Source: Fonsecaea monophora (taxonomy: Eukaryota; Ascomycota; Eurotiomycetes; Chaetothyriales; Herpotrichiellaceae). From it: DNA of 64,000 bases. The notes beneath the pieces were generated by a model, which had not been told where the DNA came from, did not search any database, and was given only the letters and a program-made list of their open reading frames with translations. Location of the stretch: contig NW_019173963.1 in NCBI RefSeq assembly GCF_001642475.1, positions 186,001 to 250,000 on the forward strand. Direction: 5' to 3'. How positions within the stretch are numbered: position 1 is the first letter of the stretch; each line of letters begins with the position of its first letter. This document shows positions 9,948 to 20,130 of this stretch, piece by piece. A program made the position numbers and the translations under genes.

Positions 9948-10835
9948 TCATGAAACTCCGTTCGCCGTGCCGACTGCATCCATAACCTGCCTTAACCACC
10001 AAACATGGATCCGAATATCCGAGGTCAATTCAGGATGAAAGCTGGTTCCGAAGACGTTACCTTGCTTGACGGCAATGATATCCCCCACTTCCTCGCCAGC
10101 GTGCACTTCAGAGCCCATGCCGGCTGCTTTCTTCAAGCGACCGGGCAATTTTCCCATGATATCGACGTGAGAGCTCATGGCCTGTCGGGCATGCTCGTCT
10201 CTGGCAGACTTGTGTGGGGCAACGACTGTCTCCGCAAGTTGTTGTTCGCTTTCCTGGATGCCTTGCACGTTGGGAAGAATCTTTTCGACCACGGGAGCGC
10301 GAATAAAGATGCCAGGAAAGGGCGTCTTGTCAATTGCGCCATCGCCATGCAAGAAGGGCAAGTCAAGGTCTGCCTGGAAGCTCTCTACCTGTCGTCCAAA
10401 ATGGTTTCGATTCACCCGCACGTCGAGTCCCCCTATCAAATCCTGTCCGCCTTTCTTAGTAGCATTAGCCGCCTCCGCGAGCAGAATCAACCCGGCGCAA
10501 GTTCCCCACGTTGGTTTGCGGTGGACTCTGGAAGAGGTACACGTCAGTCATCATGTCAGAATGCTGAGGAGATAAGGGTTGCTGTCCTACTTGACGAATT
10601 CTCTCAGCGGTTCCAGCAATCCCGACTGGGCGGCGACGAGGGAGATGGTTGTACTTTCGCCGCCAGGAATGATCAAAGCATCACAACGAGCCAAATCTCT
10701 TGCGTTTCTCACTTCTGTAAACTCGAAAGAGGCTGCAGTGCCCTCGCGGCGCAAGTAATCGGCGGCTCTCTGCAGCAGTACCAGATGTTCCAAGAAGGCG
10801 CCTTGCAGGGCCAACACGCCGACGGTGATTGTCAT
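9948..10835 (-). CDS. PDX2: Pyridoxal 5'-phosphate synthase glutaminase subunit (Pdx2/Sno/PdxT), two exons
   Basis: CDS is complement(9948..10527, 10591..10835), 274 residues. A class I (triad) glutamine amidotransferase that releases ammonia from glutamine and channels it to the synthase Pdx1/Snz to make PLP. Visible features: start VGVLALQGAFLEHL, oxyanion block PGGEST (residues 57-62), nucleophile in WGTCAGL (Cys92) created exactly across the intron junction, and the His/Glu pair in SFHPELTSD (His246, Glu248). The intron 10528-10590 (GTAGGA...CAG) restores REFVK-VHRKPTWGTC. The frame stays open upstream to 11042, but MTITVGVLALQG at 10835 matches the family start. No PDX1 synthase gene lies next to it in the window. 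It is divergent from the phosphopantetheinyl transferase. Confidence 0.94.
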
Positions 10836-11795
10836 TGACACCTCATGTACGAAGGAACGTGTGTCGAAGGTGGGAGGGAGGGGATAGCAGGTAATCTCAA
10901 TAGACGATGTGTTAGATAGGAGACCGGTGGAATAGACGGCTGGCTGATAGTCGCAGCGAATAAAAGGATGGTCTTCTCGCCGTGGCTCGTGGTTAGTCAT
11001 GTTGCTCGTCTTGGAAAAAAATTCAATACGACAATGATTCATTCCGCCCTGTGGCGACTGCGGTGGCTGCGAGTGGCTGTGGTGGCTTTGATTGCCTGCA
11101 CCATTTTTGATTGGCCATCTCCGTCGTTCGCCGACCTCATCGACTTCTTCCCCTTACGAAACCTGAACAACCATCAGCAGCCCGAGACAATCCTTCTATC
11201 GACCTTTGATGCTTTTCCATCCAATAAGACGCTCATCTCATCTCCATCTGGCACCATCAGGCCCCTCGAGACAGCGAAACCCATCAGCCTTGTGGAACCC
11301 TCTGATCTGGCCACCCTCTGAACCCTCGACGCCGTTGATCACCCGTTCGGCCTATTGCTAAATTAAGACTTTGTCTCCTGAATGCTATCAGACATCTCTT
11401 CTTTGTTCTTACCTTCTTTAATCTCTCTCTTCTATAATCTAGACTATAGACTCCATAATCCCACTAACCAGCTCCTGATAGACCTTTACAACTCAGCCAT
11501 CTTCACGCAGTCTAGCGGCAGCTCCAGCAGGCCATTGCAAGCTCGAGCCCTTTTCGGTCATTGACTGGATGTCGCGCGAGACTCTTCTTCGGTGAATGGA
11601 GATCCTGTCGCCGGTAGGGTGTTCTTGAGCATACGCTGTTTCACACTTTTGTGGTTGTAAGAGGAGGCGCGGGATCCCGCAGCTTACAGACTTGACTCAC
11701 GTCGCCCTTATCGGTCACTATTCCACTACTCGAATCAACGCCGGCTTGATATCACCAAAAGTACCAAAGTACGAAAGTACGAGCAGTCTTGCACT
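10836..11795. promoter_or_regulatory. Divergent promoter region PDX2 / PPTase
   Basis: 960 bp between divergent genes. ORFs inside are short and without recognised domains. No clear TATA box is seen near either start; CT-rich patches around 11390-11450 may belong to the PPTase leader. Confidence 0.45.
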
Positions 11796-13586
11796 ATGTC
11801 GCCTCATTGTCCTGCCAACTTTACCACCACTATCAACCGTTGGTACCTTGATACCCGGCCCTATGTGCCCCAACCACACAACCCTAAATCGCTCCACTCC
11901 CTTCCCCTGCTCTCGACCCTGAGGCGTTCCGATGAAGAAGCAATAACACGGTTCATTCGCCCCGCAGATCGCTTCATGTCTCTTGCAAGCGCCCTTCTGA
12001 AATACACGTTCATCCACCGCCGTGCAAAGATCCCCTGGTCCGAGGTTCAGATATCACGAACACCCGCTCCTCATCGACGTCCTTATTGGGAACCGCCCGA
12101 GAACTGGTCCACCACTGACATCTACGACGACAGTGACCCAGCCGACGGAGAATCTAGCTTGATAAGAGGCCTCGAATTCAATGTCTCTCACCAAGCCGGC
12201 CTCGTCGTCATCATCGGCTGCTCCACGCCTACCCCCCAGCTTCCTTCATCTGTCGTGCCGAATCCCGGCCCGCTTTCTCCCACAGTTCTAGATTCATTTG
12301 CGCAAATAGACCTGGCCAGTCACCCGACGTGCAAAGCGTTTGACCATCCTGATCTTGTCCGCGTTGGAGTGGATATAGCCTGCACAAACGAAGACAAACG
12401 CACTCCGAAAGATCTCACCACACAGTCCAAATTCGACGAGTGGATTGAAATTTTCGCGGAGATGTTCTCTGACCGCGAGAGACGCCACATGCGTCAGATG
12501 CCAATCCACGTCCCAATCAAAGAGCGTGAGGAAGGCGAATGGGCAAGTGATTCAAGCTCTTCATCAGCTGCTTCCTCGCCCACAGACGGGCCGGGCAGCG
12601 GGACAAACAACCCCTTCTCGAAGCACGAGGCCAAGATCATCAACATGAAGTTGCGCCGGTTCTATGCGTATTGGAGTCTAAAGGAGGCATATATCAAGAT
12701 GGTGGGTGAGGGACTACTTGCTAGCTGGTTGAGAGAGCTCGAGTTCCTCGACGTTCATGCTCCCCCTGCCCCACTGCTCCCCAAGCCTGACTTGCATCAA
12801 TCCGCGGCATCGAATCACCAGCCTAAGAACAGCAGCAACACACACGCCATCATAGAGTCACAAGGCATGCCCCTTCCCGCATCCGCCGACATCTACGCGC
12901 ACAGGAAATCTCAGGGGCACTTCTCTTCTGTACCTCCGGTCGACACATCCATTCAGCGTGGTAGCGATGGTGCTGCAACCACTGACACGCACTCAAAGCG
13001 CGAATCTGTTGAGAGTTTTCTCATAAACCCGGGTTCATCACCCGGCACACACCGTCGGACATCCTCGATCCCTGCTGCCGACATGTATGCGCAGAGAAGA
13101 CCATCCTTCGCCTCCCCGATCGAGGGCAAACCCAAAAAGCTCTCAATACCTAGCACCACAATGGTTCACCCCCATGCTCACGCTCGCAATCGTTCCCACG
13201 ACTACCTCTCTCCCTTCCCGGACTCCCCAAGCACACCATCTCTTCTCGAGCCACCCCTCCCGGCAACCTCCTCCCCCAACGGCCCCGGTGTAGGACACCA
13301 TCCCTCCCCAGTGGAAAGCGCAAAATGGACACCTCCGCAGCAAGCCGAAAGGGGCATGACCACCCTGCTCCGCGGCAAGCGGGTTGAAGACGTACAGATC
13401 GAACTCGTAGCGTACGACCAGGATTTTATGATCGCCACTGCTCTGAGAGGTGTTGAGGAAAGGCCAATCTCCGGCGGTGATGGCGATGCTGGCTGGGGGG
13501 AGGGAAGTGGATGGTGGTTGAGATTAGATATTGAGCAAGACATTCGACCTTGTGCCGAAGGCTGGTGTAGCTGTCTAGACGAGTAG
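11796..13586 (+). CDS. npgA: 4'-phosphopantetheinyl transferase, Sfp/NpgA type, with large insertion
   Basis: A single exon of 596 residues. Sfp-type PPTases move phosphopantetheine from CoA to a Ser on carrier domains of polyketide synthases, peptide synthetases and alpha-aminoadipate reductase, so one NpgA enzyme usually serves all secondary metabolism and lysine synthesis. Visible: INRWYLDTRP at the start, FNVSHQAGLVVI (about 128-139), Mg-binding VGVDIA (about 189-194), and WSLKEAYIKMVGEG (about 292-306) carrying the catalytic Glu/Lys. After this the chain has a Pro/Ser/His-rich, low-complexity stretch from about 325 to 515, then resumes with RGKRVEDVQIELVAYDQDFMIATAL, the final beta-strands expected for the fold. 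The stretch contains two related units, ADIYAHRKSQG and ADMYAQRRPSF. Known homologues are near 340-350 residues, so the insertion adds roughly 190 residues; no splice sites that would remove it are obvious. Convergent with THI6. Confidence 0.9.
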   Translation: MSPHCPANFTTTINRWYLDTRPYVPQPHNPKSLHSLPLLSTLRRSDEEAITRFIRPADRFMSLASALLKYTFIHRRAKIPWSEVQISRTPAPHRRPYWEPPENWSTTDIYDDSDPADGESSLIRGLEFNVSHQAGLVVIIGCSTPTPQLPSSVVPNPGPLSPTVLDSFAQIDLASHPTCKAFDHPDLVRVGVDIACTNEDKRTPKDLTTQSKFDEWIEIFAEMFSDRERRHMRQMPIHVPIKEREEGEWASDSSSSSAASSPTDGPGSGTNNPFSKHEAKIINMKLRRFYAYWSLKEAYIKMVGEGLLASWLRELEFLDVHAPPAPLLPKPDLHQSAASNHQPKNSSNTHAIIESQGMPLPASADIYAHRKSQGHFSSVPPVDTSIQRGSDGAATTDTHSKRESVESFLINPGSSPGTHRRTSSIPAADMYAQRRPSFASPIEGKPKKLSIPSTTMVHPHAHARNRSHDYLSPFPDSPSTPSLLEPPLPATSSPNGPGVGHHPSPVESAKWTPPQQAERGMTTLLRGKRVEDVQIELVAYDQDFMIATALRGVEERPISGGDGDAGWGEGSGWWLRLDIEQDIRPCAEGWCSCLDE

Positions 13587-13747
13587 AATTTAGCATTGAA
13601 GATTTCTCTGGCCATTGTACGCCACAGAGGAAAAGAAACCAGGGACAAAATGGCGATGCACAATGATTATGATAGTTCACTCTTCTATTTGTTCGTTTCT
13701 TCCCTCATCCGTAGGCCCATTTTTCTACTACTTTTCCTCTCGTGCTT

Positions 13748-15352
13748 TCACAGAATCATTTCCACTTCGACGAATGAAGCGAACTCCTCGGCCTGGGACT
13801 CGCCGTTCTCTTCGCTGACCATCTTTGTTCCCCGGCGATAAAGTGAATCCAGAAACAAGCGCACAAACGAGCCGGGCCCGTCGGAAAAGCTGGCAACGTC
13901 TTCGGAGGCGAGTTCGAAATGCAGGATCCCAGCGAGGGCGGCGAGGAACTTGTCGTCCGGGTGCACGGCCAGGTAGCTGGCGATGACGGCGCCCAGGGCG
14001 CATCCCGACCCGGTGACCTTGCTCAGCCAGGCCGAGCCGTTGTGGATGGCGAGCGTGCGTGTCCCGTCGGACAGGTAGTCGGTTTTGCCCGTCATGAGGA
14101 CGATACAGCGCTCACGCCGCGCCAGGCTCTTGACCAGTTGGGCTTTCTGCTCGGGGCTCGAGGTCGAGGGTCCAGAATCCACGCCTCGCTGCTGCGTCGT
14201 GGATGTGCCCGCTACGGCAGCGATCTCGCCCTCATTGCCCTTGATAACGCTGAAGAAGCCCGCTGTGAGGAGGCGCTCGATCGCAGCACGGCGCACGGCT
14301 GTCGCACCACCGCCAACCGGGTCGAGCAGGATCGGTGCGCCGACAGCGTTGTACGCCTTTATGCCTGCAACCCATGCCTCCAACTTGTCTGGCGTGATGG
14401 TTCCAATATTGACGACAAGCGCGCCGCCGAGTTTAGCTAGATCTGCGGCTTCGCCCTCGTGCTCCGACATGATTGGCGAGGCGCCCGTGCAGAGACAGAC
14501 GTTGGCGACGAAATTCTGCACCACCGTGTTGGTCATGTTGTGGCAGATGACGCCAGACGAGAAATGTGCCCTGATGATTTTAGGAACTTGGGCGATGAGC
14601 GTGTTGACATCGGTGGTCACAGGTATGTGTGGAGGAACAGCCGCGTAGAACTTTTCAGGCGCCGATTTGATCAAGTCGAGAAGTGTGCTTGCGGATGTTT
14701 TGGGGTCGGTCGACGCCATGATGGCACTGACCACGGCGATCCCGCTCAGGCGGTTTGTGTCAAAGGCGGACTGATGCAGCACGCGCTGAACGTTCGTGGC
14801 GTTGATACTGCCAATAGCCACACAGGGGACGGACTTTGCGGTACCGGTGTCGCAGGTGGCCAGAATCTCCTGGAGGCCCCGCGTTCCGATAATGTGCTTT
14901 GTGTCCGTCTTTGTGGGCGTGGCGAACGTAGTGCCAATTCCCAGGTAATCTGCACCGTCCTTGATGGCCTTGTCAGCCTCTACCGGCGACGAGGCTGTGA
15001 CCCCTATGATGGCCCCTGGTCCGAGGAGCTGTCTGGCGCGAGCAACGGCCATGTCATCCTGACCTATGTGGACGCCTTCGGCGCCGACGGCCATGCACAC
15101 GTCGACACGGTCGTTGATCAAGAGGGGAACTCCGTGTTTCTGCGTGATGGCGTGGAGTTTGGAGGCCACATCGACCATGATGCCGGTATCGGCATGTTTC
15201 TCACGATACTGCACCACGCCTACGCCACCCTGGCATGCTTCATCGACGATGTGCAGAATATCCTTGTCTCCCAGGATGGCGGGTGTCGAATCTGTGACGA
15301 GGTACAGAGACCAGTCTATGTAGACGAGGTTTGCACGCGTAGTTTCAGACAT
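13748..15352 (-). CDS. THI6: Bifunctional thiamine-phosphate synthase / hydroxyethylthiazole kinase
   Basis: An intronless 534-residue protein, the normal length of fungal THI6. The N-terminal half (about 1-235) is the TIM-barrel thiamine-phosphate pyrophosphorylase that joins HMP-PP and HET-P: SLYLVTDS, VGVVQYREK, LLINDRVDVC, GVHIGQDDM and YLGIGTTFATPTK are its phosphate and pyrimidine binding blocks. The C-terminal half (about 250-534) is the ribokinase-like HET kinase, with CHNMTNTVVQNFVAN, PIMSEH, ILLDPVGGGAT, VIKGNEGEIAAVAG and the catalytic-cysteine region VTGSGCALGAV. Both halves look intact. Codons are markedly G/C-ended. I looked for a TPP riboswitch in its upstream region and saw no match to the conserved CTGAGA and AACCTGATC blocks. 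The gene is divergent from eIF5, with 2.3 kb between. Confidence 0.96.
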   Translation of the reverse strand: MSETTRANLVYIDWSLYLVTDSTPAILGDKDILHIVDEACQGGVGVVQYREKHADTGIMVDVASKLHAITQKHGVPLLINDRVDVCMAVGAEGVHIGQDDMAVARARQLLGPGAIIGVTASSPVEADKAIKDGADYLGIGTTFATPTKTDTKHIIGTRGLQEILATCDTGTAKSVPCVAIGSINATNVQRVLHQSAFDTNRLSGIAVVSAIMASTDPKTSASTLLDLIKSAPEKFYAAVPPHIPVTTDVNTLIAQVPKIIRAHFSSGVICHNMTNTVVQNFVANVCLCTGASPIMSEHEGEAADLAKLGGALVVNIGTITPDKLEAWVAGIKAYNAVGAPILLDPVGGGATAVRRAAIERLLTAGFFSVIKGNEGEIAAVAGTSTTQQRGVDSGPSTSSPEQKAQLVKSLARRERCIVLMTGKTDYLSDGTRTLAIHNGSAWLSKVTGSGCALGAVIASYLAVHPDDKFLAALAGILHFELASEDVASFSDGPGSFVRLFLDSLYRRGTKMVSEENGESQAEEFASFVEVEMIL

Positions 15353-17377
15353 CTCGCCGGCGACGCTGCCTCACGTTTTGTGTGAGATTAGGAGGGATGG
15401 GTGGATGTCCGAGGGCTCAAACCATTTCCCAGCGGTGAGTGGGCCTTTTGTTTGTCGTGGAGCACTTTGGAGAGTTGATTTCGAATCCGCGTATAGAGGA
15501 TGTCGTTGCAACCAGTAGTTCGAACACTATGAATAGCTGTGAGGGAGAGCTACGAAATAAACAAGTTGTGCGCCTTTAAACCGGGCTGTTACCTTGCCAA
15601 GTAGTTGCAATACCTCACCACAATAGGCAGCGACACCACCTCACCGTCACAGCAACAACGTTGAATATAGTGGTGAACTCATCTGCCCGGAAAAAGTCTA
15701 TAGTTCCAAGTCCGGGTGGTGGAGGTGGTCGGAGAAAATCTTTCTCGCTCGCCTGCGGGACTGCTACTTTTGCTCTGTGGCTGCTCACCAAGCAGAGGAT
15801 ACGAGGAAAATAGTGAGCAGGGCTTTCGCAGATGATTTAAGGCATTTTCATCGGAAACAATATCTTAAAGAGCTATTCAAAATGTCCTTTGCGGTCCGAC
15901 ACAGGTGTACTGTAGTTCGTACACCATGGACGTCGTCGTAGATGGACAAGGGCTAGTCTCGGGATGGTAAGGATTAGGACAAATACGAGGCATTGTGTGG
16001 TTGACAGGCTTGATGTTGTAGAGGGAACGACGAAAGTGGACATCGGGTGTCGTCGCCTTCAGCTGTTGGAAGAAAGCATCTCAGGAATGTATGTAATTGA
16101 CAATTCCAAAGCCGCAATTGCCCGCAGTCCGTAGCAATCACGACTGACTGATGCTGGGTATGGGTGGATATTCATTCATGTACGAGGTATGTCCTCACAA
16201 TTCTCCCGAGCTCGAAGTCCTTCCAGCCTGGGCAATGCTACACCGCCAATCGGGGACTCCAAGTCAGCCACGGTGGAGGAGGGAAGGACTGCGCGCGCCC
16301 TATCCGTGGTGCAAAGGGAGGATGTCTTGCTCGGAGGTATGTACGTATACCAGACAGAGAGCTTCGGGTGTGGTACCAGAAGACATGGGAAGACTGGTGG
16401 TAGCCTTGCCCAGTGGATTGATCTGGGGCGTCTGTTCCTTGAAATAGGGTATCATACAGAAGAAGGACCGTTTGATCTAGGATTTGATTACATAGAAGCG
16501 AGCGTTTACTTGATTCAGATGATGGTAGTCGACAACAAGTCCATACAACAAGGCAAGACTCTGGTAGAGTTATGAACGACGTTCAAGTGCAGCGCAGGCA
16601 ATCGTGGACACTGCCGTGCCTGCCTCAGCTGGACCCCTACAAAGCTCACCTAATGTAAGCCACCTGGGGTCTAGGTATGTCCAGAGGTTAGGTACGATGC
16701 TTTAGGGGTCCCCAGGTAGTCCGGGTGCCTAGGGTCCATAATTCCGGGCAGCCACAATGGATTGTCTACCTCCGTCGGGCCACCAGGGACAAAGTAGCAT
16801 CAGTAACTGCATGGCACCATGCATCCTCGGCTTCTCTCTTTAAATTCCACCGCACAAACTCGCACAACTTCCAAACTGGCCATTCACATCATTCACCTCG
16901 TCCACTCGCCCAACCAACTCAGCCTCTCGATTCTTTGCCTTTGTCCGAAACTTGTCCCCCCTCGAAAATTGACCAAAGTTCCCGGTAAGTGATCCTCCTG
17001 GTCCCTTCGCAGGGCTTCTTGGTGACTCTGGTTAACCAGCTTTTAGCGCACCCGAGATCCTCCCGCCTATTCCCTACCCAGAAGTAGCGCCTAGTCCCGC
17101 AATAAGAAAGATATTTCTCTTCGCCTCCTTCCGCGACTCTCTTCTCTTTTTTTCTCTCTTCTCATCATCATTACTTTCCATTCTGTCCAGCGGTCGAGAA
17201 TCTCTCGCTCTCGCCCAGATATCCCCATCATCAAGCTCCTTCAGAATTCCAGTATTTCCATCGCCCTCGGGATCGGTTGCGCCCCCGTCCTGCTCGGATT
17301 GTTTCATCCGCTGCCCCTCGACCCATTCACCGCAGAAGCAAACGCCTCAGCAGTTACAGCGCAGGCATCGGTTGTTC

Positions 17378-17485
17378 ATGTATCGGACAGTCTTTCACAC
17401 CTCCAAAACCAAAACCAAACAAAAGCTGGACATATTTCCGGCCAAAAGACATCTCTGTCGCGTCGCGAGATCCTCCTATGGTTGA
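17378..17485 (+). promoter_or_regulatory. Upstream ORF 1 of eIF5 (35 codons)
   Basis: First AUG seen downstream of the pyrimidine-rich tract. Its context is poor (T at -3, T at +4). It ends at TGA 17483-17485 and overlaps the start of uORF 2. Confidence 0.5.
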
Positions 17486-17537
17486 TACGCTGCCGGTGAA
17501 CGTTTTCTTCATGTTATATTTCATTATTCAGTGGTGA
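17478..17537 (+). promoter_or_regulatory. Upstream ORF 2 of eIF5 (19 codons)
   Basis: AUG at 17478 with C at -3 and G at +4; stop TGA at 17535-17537. It overlaps the last 8 nt of uORF 1 in another frame. Confidence 0.5.
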
Positions 17538-17546
17538 AATCCACGC

Positions 17547-17618
17547 ATGTCTGGTCAATTTGAAAGATTCGCAAACATCCACACCCACCCCAACCACCAC
17601 CTGCTCGTGTCCACTTGA
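17547..17618 (+). promoter_or_regulatory. Upstream ORF 3 of eIF5 (23 codons)
   Basis: AUG at 17547 in weak context (C at -3, T at +4), stop TGA at 17616-17618, 90 nt before the main eIF5 start. No AUG lies between it and the main start. Confidence 0.5.
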
Positions 17619-17708
17619 GATATCAAGACCTTGGTTCTTCCCATCCCACCATTTTTCTACAGACAAATCGCCAGGAAAAGAGAAAAAGAGAAATTATCAT
17701 CACTCAAA

Positions 17709-19043
17709 ATGGCTACCATCAATATCCGTCGGGATGTTACCGATCCCTTCTATCGCTACAAGATGGAGCGCTTGCAGTCCAAGATTGAAGGCAAAGGTAA
17801 CGGCATCAAGTAAGCCTCAGAACATTTGTTTTCGCCCTCTTAATAACAAATACTGACTTATTCTAGAACTGTTGTTGCCAACCTTCCTAGCGTCTCGGCT
17901 TCTCTGGCCCGTCCTCCTGCCTACATCATCAAATACTTCGGCTTCGAGCTCGGTGCCCAGACCAACACCAATCCGAAAGATGATCGCTGGATAATCAATG
18001 GGGCTCATGAGGCCGGCAAATTGCAAGACTCGTTGGACGGCTTCATCTCTAGATTCGTCCTCTGCAAGTCATGCAAGAATCCCGAGACCGAGATCAATAT
18101 CAAGGACGGACGCATTTTATTGGACTGCAAAGCCTGTGGTCAACGTACTCAGGTTGACATACGCCACAAGTTGAGTGGATTCATCCTCAAGAACGAACCA
18201 AAAGGTGGAAAGAAAGGCGCAAAGAAGGAAAAGATGTCCCGCCGTGACCGAGCCAAAGCTGAGGCCCAGGAGAACGGTTCCATGAACGGTGGTAGCCCCC
18301 ACGACTCCAACTCCGACAAGGGCGACATCGATGATGGAGACGTGGAGCTCGCAGCCGGCAGCGACGACGAGTTCACCAAACAGATCAATGCTGATGCCAA
18401 GGGCATTGAGGCCAACACCAACGGAGAGCCCAAGGATGAGGAATGGGCAGTCGACACTTCCGCTGAAGCTGTGGCTGCTCGTGCCAAAGAACTTCCAACC
18501 GAGTTGAAGCGATCTCTTGCCTTCGACGAGGAGGACGACGGGGAAGAAAATGGTGCCAACGCATACGATCAACTCGGATCCTGGGTTATTGACGAGGCGA
18601 AAGCCAAGGGTGCAGTGAGCAAGGTCGATGATCTTGAGATCTACAAAAAGGCCAAAGAGTTGGGGATTGAGAACAAGCACAAGACCCTTACTGTTCTCGC
18701 TCAGACAATATTCGACGAGAACATTGTCAAACAAATTCCTCAGCGATCTAGCATGCTCAAAACCATGATTGGAGACTCTGAGAAGCATATGAAGGCTTTC
18801 CTTGGCGGCACCGAGCGCTTCGTCGGCAATGACCACCCCGCCCTGATTCCTCAAGTGCCCGCTATCCTGCTGAGCTACTACCAAAACGACCTTTTGAGCG
18901 AAGAGGTCGCTAAGGCTTGGGGTCAAAAAGCCAGCAAGAAATACGTCGACATCAGCACCAGCCGCAAGGTGCGTCAAGCAGCCGAGAAGTTCTTGCAGTG
19001 GCTCGATGAGGCGGAGAGCGACGAAGAGAGCGACGAGGAGTAG
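17709..19043 (+). CDS. TIF5: Translation initiation factor eIF5, two exons
   Basis: CDS is join(17709..17809, 17867..19043), 425 residues. eIF5 is the GTPase-activating protein for eIF2 in the 43S complex and controls start-codon choice. The N-terminal domain MATINIRRDVTDPFYRYKM holds the conserved arginine finger region; it is followed by VVANLPSVSASLARPPAYIIKYFGFELGAQ and a zinc ribbon CKSCKNPETE...CKACG (about residues 100-125). A charged linker with several acidic stretches leads to the C-terminal W2/HEAT domain (about 270-425), which ends in the acidic/aromatic box FLQWLDEAESDEESDEE that contacts eIF2-beta and eIF3. The intron 17810-17866 (GTAAGC...TAG) has a perfect TACTGAC branch site at 17851-17857. 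The main start context is excellent (AAAATGG), in contrast with the upstream ORFs in its leader. Confidence 0.97.
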
Positions 19044-19344
19044 GCTTTGTATCTGGTCCTCAGAGCTATGACTTTTCTAGCAATGAGTCAAGACTCCCTC
19101 CTCTCCGGCGCAATAGGCCTATATGCTTGAAAATTGTTTTCTGGTCACTCCTTTCCCTCTTTTCGTGGTAATGGTGGTAAACAGACGTCCTCGTCAAGTC
19201 CGGTGTATGCTTGTCTTGAGGAGCCGACCCCCTGTTCCTAGAATCTTGCCTACAAATTGAAAACCAGTCTTCCTAGAGTTTTTTTGTCTGCTCTCTTTCT
19301 CCTTGGTGGTCCCCTTTGCTTGACGACAGTAAAGCATTCACCAT
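19044..19344. other. Convergent 3' flanks of TIF5 and the esterase gene
   Basis: 301 bp holding the two 3' UTRs. T-rich sequence near 19260-19310; nothing else notable. Confidence 0.5.
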
Positions 19345-20130
19345 CTACCCTGGAATTCCCAGCTTGTCCTTCCAATCGGGGAATATATAGGGCAACTTCT
19401 CTGGCAGGTGATCCGGTAGATGATCTCGAATGACTCGGACTAATGCCTCGTACAACAGATCGTAGCCCTGTACAGTGAGGTGCAATCCGTCGTTCAACAG
19501 CTTTCCCAACACCTCATTTCTCGCGGCGTCCTTGCTTCCTATCAAGGGGCCTGTCGAACCTTCCTGCCAGCCAGCCTTACTCATAAATATTGTCCAGAGG
19601 TCGAGGACGGGGAGGCCCATTTCTCGCCCCACCTCTCGACACGCTGCGGCATATCTCGCCGTGTGTTCTGCTGTCCTTTCGCTGGAACCTAACTGCCATT
19701 CATCTACGGGTGGTGGAGTGATGAGGAGACATTCCGTCTGGTGTAACTCGACCCCGGGGAAGCTTATTATGGCTCTGAGGGCTCGTTGATACTCGGCGAG
19801 GGGAACATGTTGAGGATGACCGGGAAGGCAGGCGTCGTTTGCACCAAAGAAGATGGTCATCAGTTGTATCCTCGATGTGGCTGGTGACGGAGCAGATGGG
19901 AAAAATGCCCGGAGAATGTCATAGCCCATAGGAGCCGTGTAGCCGCTGAAGCCGCGATTGACAACATCGAGGCGGCGCGAGTACCACTCGGCTAGGGAGG
20001 CAAACAGGACTTGAGAAGAGAATTGGGTGATGCTGTCGCCGAAGAGGATGAATTGCGGGTACGTGGTCGGGTGCGGACTGGATGGGCCAAGGGGCCTTGA
20101 GGGATGATCACGAGCAGGAGAGCGAGACAT
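19345..20130 (-). CDS. IAH1: SGNH/GDSL hydrolase, isoamyl acetate-hydrolysing esterase type
   Basis: A single exon of 261 residues, close to the size of yeast Iah1. This SGNH family cleaves short-chain acyl esters. Block I is ILFGDSITQFS with the nucleophilic Ser (about residue 32), block II is VVNRGFSGYTA with the oxyanion Gly, block III is FFGANDACLPG with the Asn, and block V is LLNDGLHLTVQGY with the catalytic Asp and His. All four catalytic blocks are present, so it should be active. The internal sequence HVPLAEYQRALRAI and LITPPPVDEW is typical of the IAH1 subgroup. No signal peptide is seen, which suggests a cytosolic enzyme. The gene is divergent from the CLC transporter. Confidence 0.92.
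   Translation of the reverse strand: MSRSPARDHPSRPLGPSSPHPTTYPQFILFGDSITQFSSQVLFASLAEWYSRRLDVVNRGFSGYTAPMGYDILRAFFPSAPSPATSRIQLMTIFFGANDACLPGHPQHVPLAEYQRALRAIISFPGVELHQTECLLITPPPVDEWQLGSSERTAEHTARYAAACREVGREMGLPVLDLWTIFMSKAGWQEGSTGPLIGSKDAARNEVLGKLLNDGLHLTVQGYDLLYEALVRVIRDHLPDHLPEKLPYIFPDWKDKLGIPG

Larger units (their letters stand above)
15353..17708. promoter_or_regulatory. Divergent region THI6 / TIF5 including a long eIF5 leader
   Basis: 2.36 kb between divergent genes. The left third should be the THI6 promoter. The right part (about 16840-17708) looks like the TIF5 promoter and leader: TTTAAATT at 16839-16846, a possible UTR intron 16985-17039 (GTAAGT...CAG), a strongly pyrimidine-rich tract near 17120-17180, and three short upstream ORFs between 17378 and 17618. 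ORFs in 16151-16575 look non-coding. Confidence 0.5.

Noticed and set aside
10005..10838. 277-codon frame antisense to PDX2
   Set aside because: Crosses the PDX2 intron, and PDX2 has clear catalytic motifs on the other strand.
14459..15385. 308-codon frame antisense to THI6
   Set aside because: Shadow caused by G/C-ended codons of THI6; no domain.
15353..16200. Possible TPP riboswitch upstream of THI6
   Set aside because: Conserved CTGAGA and AACCTGATC blocks were not seen on the minus strand.
16151..16575. Overlapping 98- and 128-codon frames in the THI6/TIF5 gap
   Set aside because: No domain, no splice partners and no promoter; likely chance frames.
18117..18977. 286-codon frame antisense to eIF5
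   Set aside because: Shadow of the highly conserved eIF5 coding exon.
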